Notes: generated from the letters alone by a model not told the origin. DNA of 64,000 nt from Cronobacter turicensis z3032 (GCA_000027065.2 FN543093.2:562074-626073), one strand, 5' to 3'; positions 48,101 to 58,252 are shown, numbered from the stretch's first letter. Made by a program: numbers and translations.

Positions 48101-48321
48101 AGTATGGCGAGCTCGATCGCGCCACTGGCCTGAAATTCCAGGGCAGCAGCACGCCGTTTGTCACCAACAGCGTTTCGGCCTCGCGCGACGGCACGGTGCT
48201 GAAAGCGAGCGCGGAAGTCGCGGTGAACCGCAACGCGCATCTCTCGCTCGGCTACAGCGGGCTGATTTCCGAGAACTATCAGGACAACAGCGTGAACGCA
48301 GGCTTTAGCTGGAACTTCTGA
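45136..48321 (+). CDS. Autotransporter subtilisin-type serine protease
   Basis: Up to 1061 residues. The S8 protease passenger has the triad Asp114 (LGIFDQP), His171 (GAHGTHVGG) and Ser392 (SGTSMAAPHVAG); an autotransporter repeat strand region (GLTKQGAGALWLTGSSTYSGPTLVNDG) and a C-terminal beta-barrel ending AGFSWNF follow. It should be exported by Sec, inserted in the outer membrane and display or release a protease, like SphB1-type proteins. The start is uncertain: ATG 45136 gives a long charged extension before the hydrophobic signal, ATG 45199 a more usual one; neither has a good ribosome site. Confidence 0.9.
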   Translation: MTIRAGASGPLQTHNQWTVSGMINRSRAAEPVQAGYSPARGGRRIRMSAVAIALGLAGIGQAAASNYIEQGKAGDAASWRSSEFNAEWGLGAIHADEAYAAGYTGKGIKLGIFDQPVYAKHPEFSGTDKVINLVTEGIREYTDPYIPVKKGDPFRYDGTPSVDSDGELGAHGTHVGGIAAGSRDGGPMHGVAFNAQIISAENGDPGPEDGIILGNDGAVYEAGWHALMDSGARIINNSWGIGITEKFDQGGKDPAYPHFTVSDAQAQFDQIKAILGTKPGGAYQGAIDAARSGIVTIFAAGNDYNLNNPDAIAGLAYFVPDIAPNWLSVASVMKDPASTNSVPYTISTFSSRCGYTASFCVSAPGSRIYSSVIEGTSPETLTTDYANYSGTSMAAPHVAGSVAVLMERFPYMTGEQIAQVLKTTTVDMGDPGIDALYGWGMIDLSKAIHGPGMFYTVDDIPEEFRVPDPEGVAYGSSQFIADIPGIGEEVEAGTPLARTCRDIQCAMDVWSNDISGHGGLTKQGAGALWLTGSSTYSGPTLVNDGLLVVNGSVTSDVTVQQQGVLAGNGTVGSLTAARGGTVAPGNSIGTLNVNGDVTFQPGSRYAVEVSPDGRSDVINATGAIALNGGEVAVSLENSGNLLSQAEVRSLLGQQYNILSATNGVTGQFDSVAPDYLFLGTSLGYAGGQVTLDVARNDTTFASVADTANGRAVAGALETLGAGNPLYESLLSTGSAAQARQAFRQLGGQIHADIASAQINDSRYLRDTLNERLRQAEGLTSVSPVAADDGGAWAKLLGAWDHASGDANATGYQASTYGVLLGLDSAYADDWRMGVATGYTRTSLDGGYGANADSDNYHLAVYGGKQLGELALRAGAGYTWHRFDTSRSVSFGSQSDHSDAKYNARTEQFFAEAGYQLAAGMVSVEPFANVSYVNFENNRIREQGGATALHGDKQHTDATFSTLGLRSGLEWDATAETTVALRGEVGWQHQYGELDRATGLKFQGSSTPFVTNSVSASRDGTVLKASAEVAVNRNAHLSLGYSGLISENYQDNSVNAGFSWNF

Positions 48322-48349
48322 TAAGCCGGCATCGCTTGCGGTAATGAAT

Positions 48350-48373
48350 AAAGGCGCCACGGAGGGCGCCTTT
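48350..48373. terminator. Bidirectional terminator after the autotransporter
   Basis: AAAGGCGCC / GGCGCCTTT, loop ACGGAG, between converging stops at 48321 and 48388. Confidence 0.8.
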
Positions 48374-48387
48374 ATTGTTGAGAGGTA

Positions 48388-48747
48388 TTACTGCGACAGC
48401 AGGTCGGGGATCTCATCCGTGGCAATTAATATTTTCTGCGGATTTTCTTTTAAGTAATACGTCGGCAGGGTTTTGTGGTCCTTAACGTAAATCATGCCTG
48501 GAGGCGATAACGTCGCAGAACCCACGGCCGTCGCTGGGCCATTTTCCGTCATGAAGGTGACCTTCATTTTATACGTCACGCTTCCGGAGTCCGAGGAGCT
48601 GGAGTATCTCATTTCGAGAATGCGGGCATCGACCCGGATGGCAGCGGCCTTAAACTTTGCCTCTCTTGCCATTTGAAATGAGATGATCCAATAAATAACG
48701 ATAATCACCAGCACAGCGCCGGCAAGAGTAAGAAAAAACTCAGCCAT
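48388..48747 (-). CDS. Small single-span membrane protein, unknown function
   Basis: A 119-residue protein with one N-terminal helix (residues 5-25) and a beta-rich soluble tail (DARILEMRYSSSSDSGSVTYKMKVTFMTENG...). The pattern resembles DUF3592-like domains, where a membrane helix precedes a small beta domain, but I cannot name it. ATG 48747 has GGGAGA upstream. It is convergent with the autotransporter and has no clear partner. Confidence 0.65.
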   Translation of the reverse strand: MAEFFLTLAGAVLVIIVIYWIISFQMAREAKFKAAAIRVDARILEMRYSSSSDSGSVTYKMKVTFMTENGPATAVGSATLSPPGMIYVKDHKTLPTYYLKENPQKILIATDEIPDLLSQ

Positions 48748-49249
48748 TATTGCTTATTCTCCCTGTCGCTAAAATTGTCACCCGCTCTCTGCTTACGGCA
48801 TCCTGGAGAGCTAAGAATATGGCGATTTAGCGGTGTCATGGTACCTACCCTTAAAAATGCCATGCTTTTATGTCAGCCAATACTCAAGCGGGCATCATAC
48901 TGATAAAAAACTGTTTTATGCAGAATAAGTTATTCGTTAAAATGAATAGTTCACTCGTGTTATTATTTTAATAGCTTCAGTTTCACTATTTATGTCTGGC
49001 TTATTCTTAATCAGTCATCAGTCTGTGAACCCGATCCGTTGCCAGGTAAATTTCCACTTTTCACTTTCGAGCAAATGGCTAACACTTTGCGCTTAGGCGC
49101 GATTTCGTCATACTTAAATCCGAAATTAAGCGCTGCTTAATTTGTATTCCCGCCAGTGGCAATATGACCTGCGTCACACACTGCGTGTTTATGGCGCTTT
49201 ACCCACCAAAGTTAGTACAAAAATCGGTCTGCACCGGCGCTTATCCTTA
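48748..49249. other. Gene-free region upstream of tsr
   Basis: About 500 bases without a supportable gene. The first 330 bases are AT-rich. Only the sigma-28 promoter at the right end is recognisable. Confidence 0.5.
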
Positions 49250-49276
49250 TAAAGTTTTTGGTTTTCATGCCGAAAC
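49250..49276 (+). promoter_or_regulatory. FliA (sigma-28) promoter of tsr
   Basis: TAAAGTTT at 49250-49257, an 11-base spacer, and GCCGAAAC at 49269-49276 match the sigma-28 consensus TAAAGTTT-N11-GCCGATAA with two changes. It lies 33 bases before the tsr ATG, which puts tsr in the flagellar class 3 regulon. Confidence 0.85.
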
Positions 49277-49308
49277 TCTCTCCATCTGTCGTATCGGGAA
49301 GAGAAACC

Positions 49309-50976
49309 ATGTTAAACCGCATAAAAGTTGTAACCAGTTTGCTGTTTGTTCTGGCCCTGTTCGGTCTGTTGCAAATGGCTTCCGGTGGCCTGTTCTTTAA
49401 TGCCATCAAAAGTGACAAGGAAAATTTTACGGTTCTGCAAACTATCCGCCAGCAGCAGTCCACGCTGAACGGTAGCTGGGTCGCGCTGATCCAGACCCGT
49501 AACACCTTAAACCGCGCCGGTATCCGTCACATGATGGATGCGAGCAACATTGGCAGCGGCGCCACGGTGCAGGAGTTGATGCAGATTGCCAGCAGCTCGC
49601 TGAAACAGGCGGAAACGCACTGGGCGGAGTACCAGGCCCTGCCGCGCGACCCGCGTCAGAGCGAAGAGTACGCGCAGGAGATCAAGCGTAACTACGACAT
49701 CTATCACGGTGCGCTGGCGGAGCTGATTCAGCTGCTCGCGGCCGGGAAAATCAACGAATTCTTCGACCAGCCGACCCAGAAATATCAGGACGGTTTCGAA
49801 AAAGCCTACACCGAATATATGGCGCAGAACGACCGCCTGTATGACATCGCCGTGGAAGGCAGCAACAGCTCCTACAGCATGGCTATCTGGATCCTGGTCG
49901 GCGTGCTGGCCGTCGTGCTGGGCGTCATTGTCTGCGTCTGGTTCGGTATCCAGAATACCCTTATCGCCCCGCTGAACCGTCTTATCGACAGCATTCGCCA
50001 TATCGCGGGCGGCGACCTGGCGCGTGAGATTGAGGTCGACGGCACGAACGAAATGGGCCAACTGGCCGCCAGCATTAAGCATATGCAGGGCGAACTGGTG
50101 CGTACCGTGGGTGAAGTGCGTAACGGCGCGGATGCGATTTACAGCGGCGCGAGCGAAATCTCTGCCGGTAACAATGATCTCTCTTCCCGTACTGAAGAGC
50201 AGGCCGCGTCTCTGGAAGAAACCGCCGCCAGCATGGAAGAGCTGACCGCCACCGTGAAACAGAACGCTGAAAACGCCCGCCAGGCGAGCCAGCTGGCGCT
50301 GAGCGCATCGGAAACCGCCCAGAAAGGCGGCAAAGTGGTGGATAACGTGGTGCAGACGATGCGCGACATCGCCGGCAGCTCCCAGAAGATTGCCGATATC
50401 ACCAGCGTGATTGACGGCATCGCCTTCCAGACCAACATCCTGGCGCTGAACGCCGCGGTAGAAGCCGCGCGCGCGGGCGAACAGGGCCGCGGCTTCGCTG
50501 TGGTGGCAGGCGAAGTGCGTAACCTGGCGCAGCGTAGCGCCCAGGCGGCGAAAGAGATTAAAGGCCTTATCGAAGACTCCGTCAGCAAAGTGGACGTGGG
50601 CTCGACGCTGGTGGAAAGCGCCGGTGAAACCATGGGCGAGATCGTCAGCGCGGTTACCCGCGTGACCGACATTATGGGCGAAATCGCCTCTGCCTCTGAC
50701 GAGCAGAGCCGCGGTATCGACCAGGTGGGCCTGGCCGTCGCCGAGATGGACCGCGTCACTCAGCAGAACGCCTCGCTGGTGGAGCAGTCCGCCGCCGCCG
50801 CCAGCGCGCTGGAAGAGCAGGCGAGCCGCCTGACGCAGTCCGTCGCCGTGTTCCGTATCAGCCAGCGCGCGCAAGACAAGCCGCGTAGCGTAAGCCCGGT
50901 TCTGGCAAGCGCCGCGCCGGTCGTTACCCAGAAGCCTGTCGTGGCTCAGGGCAGCGATAACTGGGAAACGTTCTAA
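49309..50976 (+). CDS. tsr: Serine chemoreceptor Tsr
   Basis: A 555-residue methyl-accepting chemotaxis protein: first helix 7-30, periplasmic ligand domain with the serine-binding residues R64, N68, R69 and R73 in [11 protein letters not shown], second helix near 190-212, HAMP, then the signalling hairpin tip [37 protein letters not shown], and the CheR/CheB-binding NWETF tail. ATG 49309 follows GGGAAGAG and is preferred to an upstream in-frame start. It senses serine and drives CheA through CheW. Preceded by a sigma-28 promoter and followed by a strong terminator. Confidence 0.96.
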   Translation: MLNRIKVVTSLLFVLALFGLLQMASGGLFFNAIKSDKENFTVLQTIRQQQSTLNGSWVALIQTRNTLNRAGIRHMMDASNIGSGATVQELMQIASSSLKQAETHWAEYQALPRDPRQSEEYAQEIKRNYDIYHGALAELIQLLAAGKINEFFDQPTQKYQDGFEKAYTEYMAQNDRLYDIAVEGSNSSYSMAIWILVGVLAVVLGVIVCVWFGIQNTLIAPLNRLIDSIRHIAGGDLAREIEVDGTNEMGQLAASIKHMQGELVRTVGEVRNGADAIYSGASEISAGNNDLSSRTEEQAASLEETAASMEELTATVKQNAENARQASQLALSASETAQKGGKVVDNVVQTMRDIAGSSQKIADITSVIDGIAFQTNILALNAAVEAARAGEQGRGFAVVAGEVRNLAQRSAQAAKEIKGLIEDSVSKVDVGSTLVESAGETMGEIVSAVTRVTDIMGEIASASDEQSRGIDQVGLAVAEMDRVTQQNASLVEQSAAAASALEEQASRLTQSVAVFRISQRAQDKPRSVSPVLASAAPVVTQKPVVAQGSDNWETF

Positions 50977-50992
50977 GCGTTGTAATGTCATC

Positions 50993-51027
50993 AGCCCCCG
51001 TCGCTCACGCGGCGGGGGCTTTTTTTA
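50993..51027 (+). terminator. Terminator after tsr
   Basis: AGCCCCCG / CGGGGGCT stem with inner GTCGC-type pairing, followed by seven T. Confidence 0.88.
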
Positions 51028-51210
51028 TGGCTGATATTCCGCGCGCAGACGCGCGCTGGAAAACGTGCGCCTGACCCGATGCATTTATATTAAGAATCGG
51101 TTAACGACTTCTATAATTTATCTGTTCAGTCAAACAATGAAACCGGGCGCCTCTCCTGCTGAGGCTTGCCTGGTCATGTTCAGCCCTCTTGTTAACGAAC
51201 GGGATCCTCT

Positions 51211-52998
51211 GTGCGCATCGCAACCATTACCAACTTTGCCTATGGCGCGACGGTCGCGCTGACTCTCGCTTCCGGCGTGGTGCTGATGATGGCTTCCGAC
51301 GCCGATAAGGCGGAGCGGGCGGCTGTGCGGCAAAGCGCGGCATTCGACAGGCTGACGGAAACGGTGGAGCAGGAAACCTACGCGCTGACCGAGCTGGCGC
51401 GCGTCTACGTGGTGGAGCGCAGGCCGGAAGATCTCGCGGCCTGGCGGGCGAAGAAAAGCCAGACCGATAAAGATGAAGCGCATCTGGCGCGGCTGCGTGA
51501 TCTTGGCGCCGCGCCTGAGGAGCTGGAGCATTTACGCCAGGGCATCGCGCTGGCGCGCGAGCTTGAGGATGAACAGCACCAGGCGATGGAGGCGGTGGCG
51601 CGCGGCGATAACGCGCGCGCCCTGCAACTGATGTTTGGCGTGAACTATGAACGCGAGCTGGATCGGGTAGATTTTCAGTTCGCGCATTTCCGCAGCCTGC
51701 TGGATCAGCGCGCCGGCGCGACCATCCAGGCGGCGACGGACGCCTCGCTGCGGCTGCGCACGCTTTCAGAAATCATGGTGGCGCTGACGGCGCTGCTGTT
51801 TCTCTTTGTGCTCGGGTTTATCCTCAAGCGCCGTATTCTGCAGCCGGTGGTGAAGCTGAGCGATGTGGTCAACCGGCTGGCGACGCAGGATTACGCGGTG
51901 GAAGCGCCGCTGTTGCAGCAGGTGGATGAGATTGGCGACATGGCGCAGGCTATCCATGTGTTTCGTGAAAATGGCCTGGTGCGCCAGCGTCTGGAGCAGG
52001 AGCGCGACGCCGACTGGGCCATCCGGCGGCTGCTGTCGCGTATGACCCAGCGTCTGCAGGGCAGCGAGTCGCGCAGCGATATCATTGAGCTGGTGCGGCT
52101 GTTTGCGCCGCAAATCGCGCCGGGACTGGCGGGCAGGCTCTATGTGCTCGATGCGCGCGACCATCTGATGCTCTGCGCCGCCCGCTGGCTTGAGGCCTCC
52201 GGCGGCGACACGGCGTTTACGCCGGATGAATGCTGGGCGCTACGGCGCGGACAGACGCACAGCCCTGGCCGCGATCTGGTCGATATTCCTTGTAAGCATT
52301 TGCCGCCTGCGGCCGCCATGCGGGCCATCTGCGTGCCGCTTATCGCCCAGAATGAAACCATCGGGCTGCTGTCGTTTGAAAAAATCAGTGAGGAGCAGGA
52401 GCCGCCTTACGTCTATCTGGAGCTGATGGCCGAGACGCTGGCGCTGGCGCTCGCCAATCAGAAGCTGCGCGATGAGTTAACCGAAAAGGCGATGTTTGAT
52501 TCGCTGACAGGTTTGCGCAACCGCTATCACCTGGAAGACGCGCTGCACGCCTGTATCAGCCAGGCGGAGGCGACCGGCTCGCCGGTGAGCTGCCTGATGA
52601 TCGACATTGATTACTTCAAGGCGCTCAATGACCAGTATGGTCATGACGCGGGCGATGCGGTGCTGAAAGACGTGGCGCGAACTATCCGTACGGTGCCGGG
52701 CGATACGGCGCAGGTGTTTCGCTACGGCGGCGAAGAGTTTCTGGTGCTGCTGCCCGGCATGGCGCAGGCGCAGGCCCATGCGCTGGCCACCCGCATGCTG
52801 ACGCAGGTGGGCGAGCTGTCGCTGCGCTATAACGGCCAGGAGCTTGGCCCGGTGTCGGTCTCTATTGGCCTCGCCACCTGGCCCGATCACGCACGGCGCG
52901 AAAGCCTGGTGAAGAACGCCGATATCGCGCTCTACCTTGCCAAAGAGATGGGCCGCTCGCGTATTGTGGTGGCGAACCGGCTCAAGCCAGGCGCCTGA
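51211..52998 (+). CDS. Membrane diguanylate cyclase with HAMP, GAF and GGDEF domains
   Basis: A 595-residue protein: N-terminal membrane helix, periplasmic helical sensor to about residue 185, second helix 188-209, HAMP, a GAF-like segment (about 290-410), and a C-terminal GGDEF domain with GGEEF at 506-510. The allosteric RxxD I-site is not present (GDTAQVF precedes RYGGEEF), so product inhibition may be lost. It should make cyclic di-GMP at the inner membrane. Start is GTG 51211. Its place after tsr suggests a role in motile-to-sessile control. Confidence 0.88.
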   Translation: MRIATITNFAYGATVALTLASGVVLMMASDADKAERAAVRQSAAFDRLTETVEQETYALTELARVYVVERRPEDLAAWRAKKSQTDKDEAHLARLRDLGAAPEELEHLRQGIALARELEDEQHQAMEAVARGDNARALQLMFGVNYERELDRVDFQFAHFRSLLDQRAGATIQAATDASLRLRTLSEIMVALTALLFLFVLGFILKRRILQPVVKLSDVVNRLATQDYAVEAPLLQQVDEIGDMAQAIHVFRENGLVRQRLEQERDADWAIRRLLSRMTQRLQGSESRSDIIELVRLFAPQIAPGLAGRLYVLDARDHLMLCAARWLEASGGDTAFTPDECWALRRGQTHSPGRDLVDIPCKHLPPAAAMRAICVPLIAQNETIGLLSFEKISEEQEPPYVYLELMAETLALALANQKLRDELTEKAMFDSLTGLRNRYHLEDALHACISQAEATGSPVSCLMIDIDYFKALNDQYGHDAGDAVLKDVARTIRTVPGDTAQVFRYGGEEFLVLLPGMAQAQAHALATRMLTQVGELSLRYNGQELGPVSVSIGLATWPDHARRESLVKNADIALYLAKEMGRSRIVVANRLKPGA

Positions 52999-53214
52999 GC
53001 GCGCGGCTGCGGTTAGTCTGAATTTCGCGGCGCGCAAAGAGTGGCGCAGGCGTGTGGACGTTGAAAAGTGTTACGCGAATTATCCGGCGCACGGGCTGCT
53101 GTTTCGCAAACACCTCCTTTTCCTTCCTATACTCATCCATTTACCACGATATATTTTCTGGCAGAATCCCCTTTTTGAGAGGCGGGCGCGCTGCTATTGA
53201 CGCGGAGAGAGTAC

Positions 53215-54174
53215 ATGAAATTTCCTGGTATCCCGGAAAACGAAGAAGAGCGGCTGAAGTCGCTGTATATGATGGACCTGCTCGATACCAGGGATGACGA
53301 GCGTTTTGAGCGCTTAACGCGGGTGGCGAAAAAGCTGTTTCAGGTGCCGGTAGCGCTGATTAGCCTGCTCGATCGCGACCGCCAGTGGCTGCTGGCGTGT
53401 CAGGGGCTGAACACGCGCGAAACCACGCGCGACGTCTCGTTTTGCGGACATGCCATTTTGCAGGAGGGGCCGTTTATCGTGAATGATGCCCGTCTCGATG
53501 CGCGCTTTCATGATAATCCGCTGGTCACCGGCGAGCCGTTTATCCGTTTTTACGCGGGCTACCCGGTGCGTCTGCCGGACGGCGCGGTGGTCGGCACGCT
53601 CTGTATTATTGACGGCACGCCGCGCGATTTCAGCGACGAGGATATCGCCACGCTGAAAGACCTGGCGTTTATCGTCGAAGATGAGTTTCACGTGATCAGC
53701 ATGGCGATGACCGACAGCCTGACCGGCATTCCGAATCGCCGCGGCTTTTACCGCAGCGGCGAAAAACGGTTTAGCGCGTTACAGGAGAACACCGAGCCAT
53801 TCAGCATTCTCTATTTCGATCTTGACCGTTTTAAACCCATCAACGATTTGTGGGGCCACGCGGAGGGCGATGAAGTGCTGAAAGTGTTCGCCAGCCAGTT
53901 GCGCCAGCATCTGGGGCCGAAAGATATCGCCGGGCGGCTGGGCGGGGATGAATTTGCCGTGCTGTTGACCCGCGAGCGCGATACGCAGCCGTTTCTTAAT
54001 AATCTGCGCGCGAGCCTGGACGCGCATAACCAGCGCGCCGGCAAGCCTTACAACATCAACTACTCGTATGGGATGCTGCATCGCGATTCGGGGAGTTACG
54101 ATTCGCTGCTGGAGATGATCAAAGAGAGCGACAACGTGATGTATTCCGAGAAGCGCAGAAAGCGGATCGAGTAA
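53215..54174 (+). CDS. GAF-GGDEF diguanylate cyclase
   Basis: A 319-residue cytoplasmic protein: GAF domain (about 20-165, with SFCGHAIL and FYAGYPVRLPDGAVVGTLCIID) and GGDEF domain with GGDEF at 243-247. The I-site Arg is replaced by Gly in GPKD, so feedback control is doubtful. ATG 53215 has GGAGAGA and is preferred to an in-frame start six codons upstream. It is 216 bases after the other cyclase in the same direction, and the two may be separate transcription units. Confidence 0.88.
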   Translation: MKFPGIPENEEERLKSLYMMDLLDTRDDERFERLTRVAKKLFQVPVALISLLDRDRQWLLACQGLNTRETTRDVSFCGHAILQEGPFIVNDARLDARFHDNPLVTGEPFIRFYAGYPVRLPDGAVVGTLCIIDGTPRDFSDEDIATLKDLAFIVEDEFHVISMAMTDSLTGIPNRRGFYRSGEKRFSALQENTEPFSILYFDLDRFKPINDLWGHAEGDEVLKVFASQLRQHLGPKDIAGRLGGDEFAVLLTRERDTQPFLNNLRASLDAHNQRAGKPYNINYSYGMLHRDSGSYDSLLEMIKESDNVMYSEKRRKRIE

Positions 54175-54183
54175 CGAGCGGGA

Positions 54184-56481
54184 TCACCCGCTCGCGTTAA
54201 TCACCTTGATGGATACCATGCCGATGCCAAGACGGCGTGGCGAATGGCCGAGAATGTTGCCTTCGTTGGTTGACTGCGGGTCCGGCGGCACAATCACCAG
54301 CGTGCTGCTGCGCGTCGGGTTCTCGAAATGCAGCGTGGTGGTGGAAACCTCATTGCCGAGCGTCAGCGTCTGTTCGCTGTCGCCCACTTTCACCGGCACC
54401 GGTTTCCCGGCGTTCGGGCCAAACGCTTTGGCGGTGATAACCAGATCGAATTTCTCCGGCAGGGGCTGGTTATATTCGATTTTCACTTCCTCGCCGAGCT
54501 GCGCGTTAGACCAGCGGCCCCAGGATTCCGGGCGGGAAATCCCGGAGAACTGTCTGACCTCTTCCGGCGCGCCCGCCACGTTGAAGATAAAGCTGTCGGC
54601 CTGATAGCGGATGTCGTTATCCATCACTTTGAGCGTTTCTACGTTGCGCTGGTAGCGCGCGGCGTCGATGACCGTATCGCGAAACGCCGCTTTGCCTTGC
54701 CACGTCGCTTTATCCACCCGCTGTACCTTCTGCTCGCCGCCAAGCTGGCCCTGCGAGACGCAGTAGTCGGTAGAGAGCGCCAGCGCGGGCGCCCACAGGC
54801 GCGCCATTTTGTAGCAGTTATCCACCCACAGGAAGTTATCGCGCGGGGCGAAATCCGCCAGCTGGAAGCGCAGCGGCGCGGAGTATTCGCTCTCCGGCAG
54901 CGGCTCGATACGTTTATCCGACACGCGCAGCAAAAGCGGCAGGCGGAAATGGCTGCCGGAGAAGGCGATGGTCTGTTTTTGCGTATCGACCGTGAAGCTG
55001 TCTATTTTCGACGGGAATTTCCACAGGCTGATGATATCGGGCTTCCACGCCAGCACTTTCGATTTCATATTCAGGAACACCGTCGAGAGCGACTGGCCGG
55101 AAAGGCTGCTGCGCCCGAGACCCAGATAGTTATCCCCGCCGAGAACATCCAGCACCGTCGCGCCGTTATCCATCGTGTTGCGCTTCACCGCGATCACATC
55201 CTGCTGCGGCTGGTCGCCGCGCAGAATAAAGAACAGGTTATTGCGATCCTGTTTGCTGAGATATTTATACGCGGTGTTGTTCATCGCCAGATGATCGGAT
55301 GAGACCACGATGACGGTGTTTTTAAAATAGGGCGAGGCTTTGATTTTGTTGATAAGCGCCGCGACGTGCTCCTGGCTGCAGCTCACCGCGCTGAAAGACT
55401 GGTTCGGCTTGCCTTCAAACGGGTAGCTCTTACGTTTGCAGGTGCGCGACACGAAACCGTCCGGGTGGTGCGTGTCGACCGTCAGCGTAAAGAGTGAAAA
55501 GCGTTTACCCGCTTTTGACAGGGCTTCGTATTTTTTCCAGACCTCGTCCAGCACGGTGTCGTCATAGAAGCCCCAGTCGTTGCGATAGGCCGGGTCCGCC
55601 ACCACGCCTTTTAGCTCCTCGGCGCCGTAAAGATGGTCGAAGCCGTGAGATTTCAGGAACACATCTTTTCCGGCAAAGCGCAGGTTCGCGCCCTGAATAA
55701 AGTAATTTTCATAGCCGGAGTTTTTCAGGATATCCCCAAGGCAAATGTTCTTCGGGAAGAAACTCGACATCGAGGCGGACGCGTTGCCCTCAAAGGGCGC
55801 GAAGAGCGGGATGCCGCACTGGGAGGCGACCATACCGGCGATGGTGTAGTCGGTGCCGGGCAGTTGCGCGGTGTGGCTGAAATCGATGCCTTCGTTTTTG
55901 AGCGCGCCCAGATCCGGCGTCAGGTTCGGGAATGCCTCGTCGTCAAAATAGGTGCGCTCCAGGCTCTCGCCGTAGATATAGACCAGGTTGAGCTGCGGGT
56001 TCTCGATGCGCTTTTGCGGCTCTTTATAGTACGCCGCGAAATCCGGACTGCCCTCGGCGGTCTGGGATTTCACCAGTTCCGTTATCTGGCGAAACGCCGG
56101 GCTGGCGTCCACCGAGGCGAGCGCCAGTATAAGCGCCGCGAAGCTGTAGCCGAAGTGATAAGGCAGATGGCGACGGCGGCGCAAAATCCACGTCAGCAGC
56201 CCGAAGACCGCCAGCAGCGCCGCGACCAGCCCGATGCCGGGCAGAATGTATTTACTGACGCCCGCGCCGGTAAGGCTGCTGGTCAGGGTATAGAGCACCG
56301 CGTCGGTAATGCCGTCGCCGGTGAAATAGTTGCTGGCGAGCAGCGTCAGATTCAGGATAACAAACAGCCCTAACACCACCAGGGTGGCGATAAACCACCA
56401 GGTGTTACGACCCGCCTTATAGGCGTAAATCGCCACGGAGGCGATAAAGAAAAGTACCGAAAGCCACTCTGACAACACCAC
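54184..56481 (-). CDS. opgB: Phosphoglycerol transferase I (OpgB/MdoB)
   Basis: A 765-residue protein with three to four N-terminal membrane helices and a periplasmic sulfatase-fold domain: [30 protein letters not shown] and [11 protein letters not shown] are the metal and nucleophile regions. It transfers phosphoglycerol from phosphatidylglycerol to osmoregulated periplasmic glucans. The start is ambiguous: GTG 56481, GTG 56478 or TTG 56475, the last aligning best with the E. coli N-terminus (763 residues). GAGG precedes them. Confidence 0.94.
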   Translation of the reverse strand: MVLSEWLSVLFFIASVAIYAYKAGRNTWWFIATLVVLGLFVILNLTLLASNYFTGDGITDAVLYTLTSSLTGAGVSKYILPGIGLVAALLAVFGLLTWILRRRRHLPYHFGYSFAALILALASVDASPAFRQITELVKSQTAEGSPDFAAYYKEPQKRIENPQLNLVYIYGESLERTYFDDEAFPNLTPDLGALKNEGIDFSHTAQLPGTDYTIAGMVASQCGIPLFAPFEGNASASMSSFFPKNICLGDILKNSGYENYFIQGANLRFAGKDVFLKSHGFDHLYGAEELKGVVADPAYRNDWGFYDDTVLDEVWKKYEALSKAGKRFSLFTLTVDTHHPDGFVSRTCKRKSYPFEGKPNQSFSAVSCSQEHVAALINKIKASPYFKNTVIVVSSDHLAMNNTAYKYLSKQDRNNLFFILRGDQPQQDVIAVKRNTMDNGATVLDVLGGDNYLGLGRSSLSGQSLSTVFLNMKSKVLAWKPDIISLWKFPSKIDSFTVDTQKQTIAFSGSHFRLPLLLRVSDKRIEPLPESEYSAPLRFQLADFAPRDNFLWVDNCYKMARLWAPALALSTDYCVSQGQLGGEQKVQRVDKATWQGKAAFRDTVIDAARYQRNVETLKVMDNDIRYQADSFIFNVAGAPEEVRQFSGISRPESWGRWSNAQLGEEVKIEYNQPLPEKFDLVITAKAFGPNAGKPVPVKVGDSEQTLTLGNEVSTTTLHFENPTRSSTLVIVPPDPQSTNEGNILGHSPRRLGIGMVSIKVINASG

Positions 56482-56804
56482 ATCCTCGCAGCGAAGGCGC
56501 CAGGCCCGTTGACGTTAAACCGCTTTTTTAAGGGCGAAATATAACTTTACTGTCATATTCGTACAATTTTAGCGTCATCTTTCTGTGGATCAGTTCAGAC
56601 AAGGTTTAGAAATGCAAATTTTTGAACCGTGTCTCAACGCCTGTGGCGCGGCATAGCGCAGGGCGCGAGCGGGAAAAGGGTGTTTAGTAATGGACAGGGA
56701 GCAGAGACGGTGAAAAGCAGCTTCTTTTATGAAAATTTTATGACAGCGAAGATTTCACTGTAGTGGCATAAAAACGCAAGCGAGACGGCAGGGAAGGGGA
56801 GTGC
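56482..56804. other. opgB promoter region without genes
   Basis: The spacer between dnaC and opgB has no supportable ORF. E. coli carries yjjA in this position; no relative of it is readable here. The sequence near opgB is AT-rich (56520-56600) and probably holds the promoter. Confidence 0.5.
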
Positions 56805-56827
56805 CGGGGCGCAGAAAATGCGCCCCG
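56805..56827. terminator. Hairpin after dnaC
   Basis: A perfect 9-bp stem CGGGGCGCA / TGCGCCCCG with loop GAAAA lies 16 bases beyond the dnaC stop, with little T-run. Likely the dnaT-dnaC terminator. Confidence 0.65.
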
Positions 56828-56842
56828 TAAAAACGGCGTGGT

Positions 56843-57580
56843 TTAGTACTCTTTACCGGTGACGCGGCTGCGGTAGCTGTCCCAGTTGAAATTGACCCAC
56901 AGGCTGTTGCCAAGGCGCATACGATCCATCACGCGCTCGCCGAGCAGTTTGGTCATCTCATCCATATTCTGGTTAGTCAGCATGCCGGTCGGTCGTTTGG
57001 ATGATGAACGGCGATCCACCAGCTGGTTGATGATCACTTTCTCGTAGCGCGATTCGCTCTGCATACCGATCTCGTCGATCACCAGAAGATCAACGCTGCT
57101 CAGATCTTTTAAGAGCCGTTCTTCGCTGGTTTCGCGACTGCTGAAGGTGTCTTTCATGGCGGACATGATATCGGCGACGGTAATGATCATCACCGATTTG
57201 CCGCGCAGCAGCAGTTCATTACAGATGGCGGCGGCAAGATGGTTTTTGCCGGTGCCCGGTTTGCCTGCGAAGACAAAGCTCGCGATGTTATCGTCAAAGG
57301 CTTCGACATACTGGCGCGCTTTACTGAGGGCGTTCATCTGCCCGTCGTTTTCGACGCGGTAGTTATCGAACGAGCAGTTCTGATGCAGCGGACGAATGCC
57401 GGAACGGTTAAAGGTGCGCTGCATTTTCATCGCGCGGTTTTCACGCTCGATGGCCTCTGAGCGGATCCGCCCCTGCTCCTGCTGCCAGGCGATAAGCTCT
57501 TCGCCGGTTTTAAAGGCGGGCGTGACGTCGGGCGGCATCAGCCGCTTCAGGCGCATCATCAGGTCAGTGACGTTTTTCAT
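56843..57580 (-). CDS. dnaC: Helicase loader DnaC
   Basis: A 245-residue AAA+ protein: Walker A FAGKPGTGKNHLA near residue 105, Walker B LLVIDEIG near 170, and an N-terminal DnaB-binding region (MKNVTDLMMRLKRLMPPDV). It loads the DnaB replicative helicase at oriC and at restarting forks. The start is two bases after the dnaT stop, with TAAAGATG coupling. Confidence 0.96.
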   Translation of the reverse strand: MKNVTDLMMRLKRLMPPDVTPAFKTGEELIAWQQEQGRIRSEAIERENRAMKMQRTFNRSGIRPLHQNCSFDNYRVENDGQMNALSKARQYVEAFDDNIASFVFAGKPGTGKNHLAAAICNELLLRGKSVMIITVADIMSAMKDTFSSRETSEERLLKDLSSVDLLVIDEIGMQSESRYEKVIINQLVDRRSSSKRPTGMLTNQNMDEMTKLLGERVMDRMRLGNSLWVNFNWDSYRSRVTGKEY

Positions 57581-57582
57581 CT

Positions 57583-58128
57583 TTACCCTCGAAAGCCGTC
57601 AGGAATATGGTCGTCCGGCTGCGCGATGGCGTTGACGTCGCGTCGGGCCGATGACGTAAAGGTGGCGCGGTTCATCTGAATGCTGCGCGCCAGCTTCTGC
57701 TGCCACTGGATGTGGTGGAAGACTTTGCCTTCCGCCTGCCAGTAGGCGACGAAGGAGGCCAGCTCTTCGCTGGTCACCGGCTGCGCCAGCGGGATGCCCC
57801 AGAGCGCGGCCATACGCTGAAATTCGGGATCGGGCTGCCAGCCCGGATACATGGCGAATTTGCCCATCGGCACCGGGACAGGCTGGGCGACGTCGTTGCC
57901 TTCGTCAAAAAATTGCGCTTCCAGCGCGACATCGGAGCGGGGCGCGGCGAGCTGTTTTTCCAGCGCCAGCAGTTCCGCCATGCGCGCCGGCGTCACGGCA
58001 TAAAATGCGGGCGCATTGTTATCAAACACCGCCACGGCCCCACGTTCGGCGTGCGCCAGCGCGCTGCCGGGATTGCGCCGGAAGGCGTCAATATCAACGA
58101 CATCTGGGGTCAGGATTCTGGAAGACAT
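57583..58128 (-). CDS. dnaT: Primosomal protein DnaT
   Basis: A 181-residue DnaT, matching E. coli (179) in [20 protein letters not shown] and [20 protein letters not shown]. It helps reload DnaB in PriA-dependent restart. First gene of dnaTC. Downstream order matches E. coli, but upstream an ohr/ohrR pair separates it from yjjB. Confidence 0.95.
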   Translation of the reverse strand: MSSRILTPDVVDIDAFRRNPGSALAHAERGAVAVFDNNAPAFYAVTPARMAELLALEKQLAAPRSDVALEAQFFDEGNDVAQPVPVPMGKFAMYPGWQPDPEFQRMAALWGIPLAQPVTSEELASFVAYWQAEGKVFHHIQWQQKLARSIQMNRATFTSSARRDVNAIAQPDDHIPDGFRG

Positions 58129-58252
58129 AAAACGTTCTCAATCAAAGCGTTATCAGACACTGGCGCATAAATGGCCAGCAGAGGCGATAATTCTTTCATA
58201 GTAGCATAGTCAGCGGCGGGGTTTGAGCTTATTGGCGCGCGGAAACGCACGT

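Noticed and set aside
49507..50991. 494-codon open frame on the minus strand
   Set aside because: Antisense to tsr, which is complete with all domains on the plus strand.
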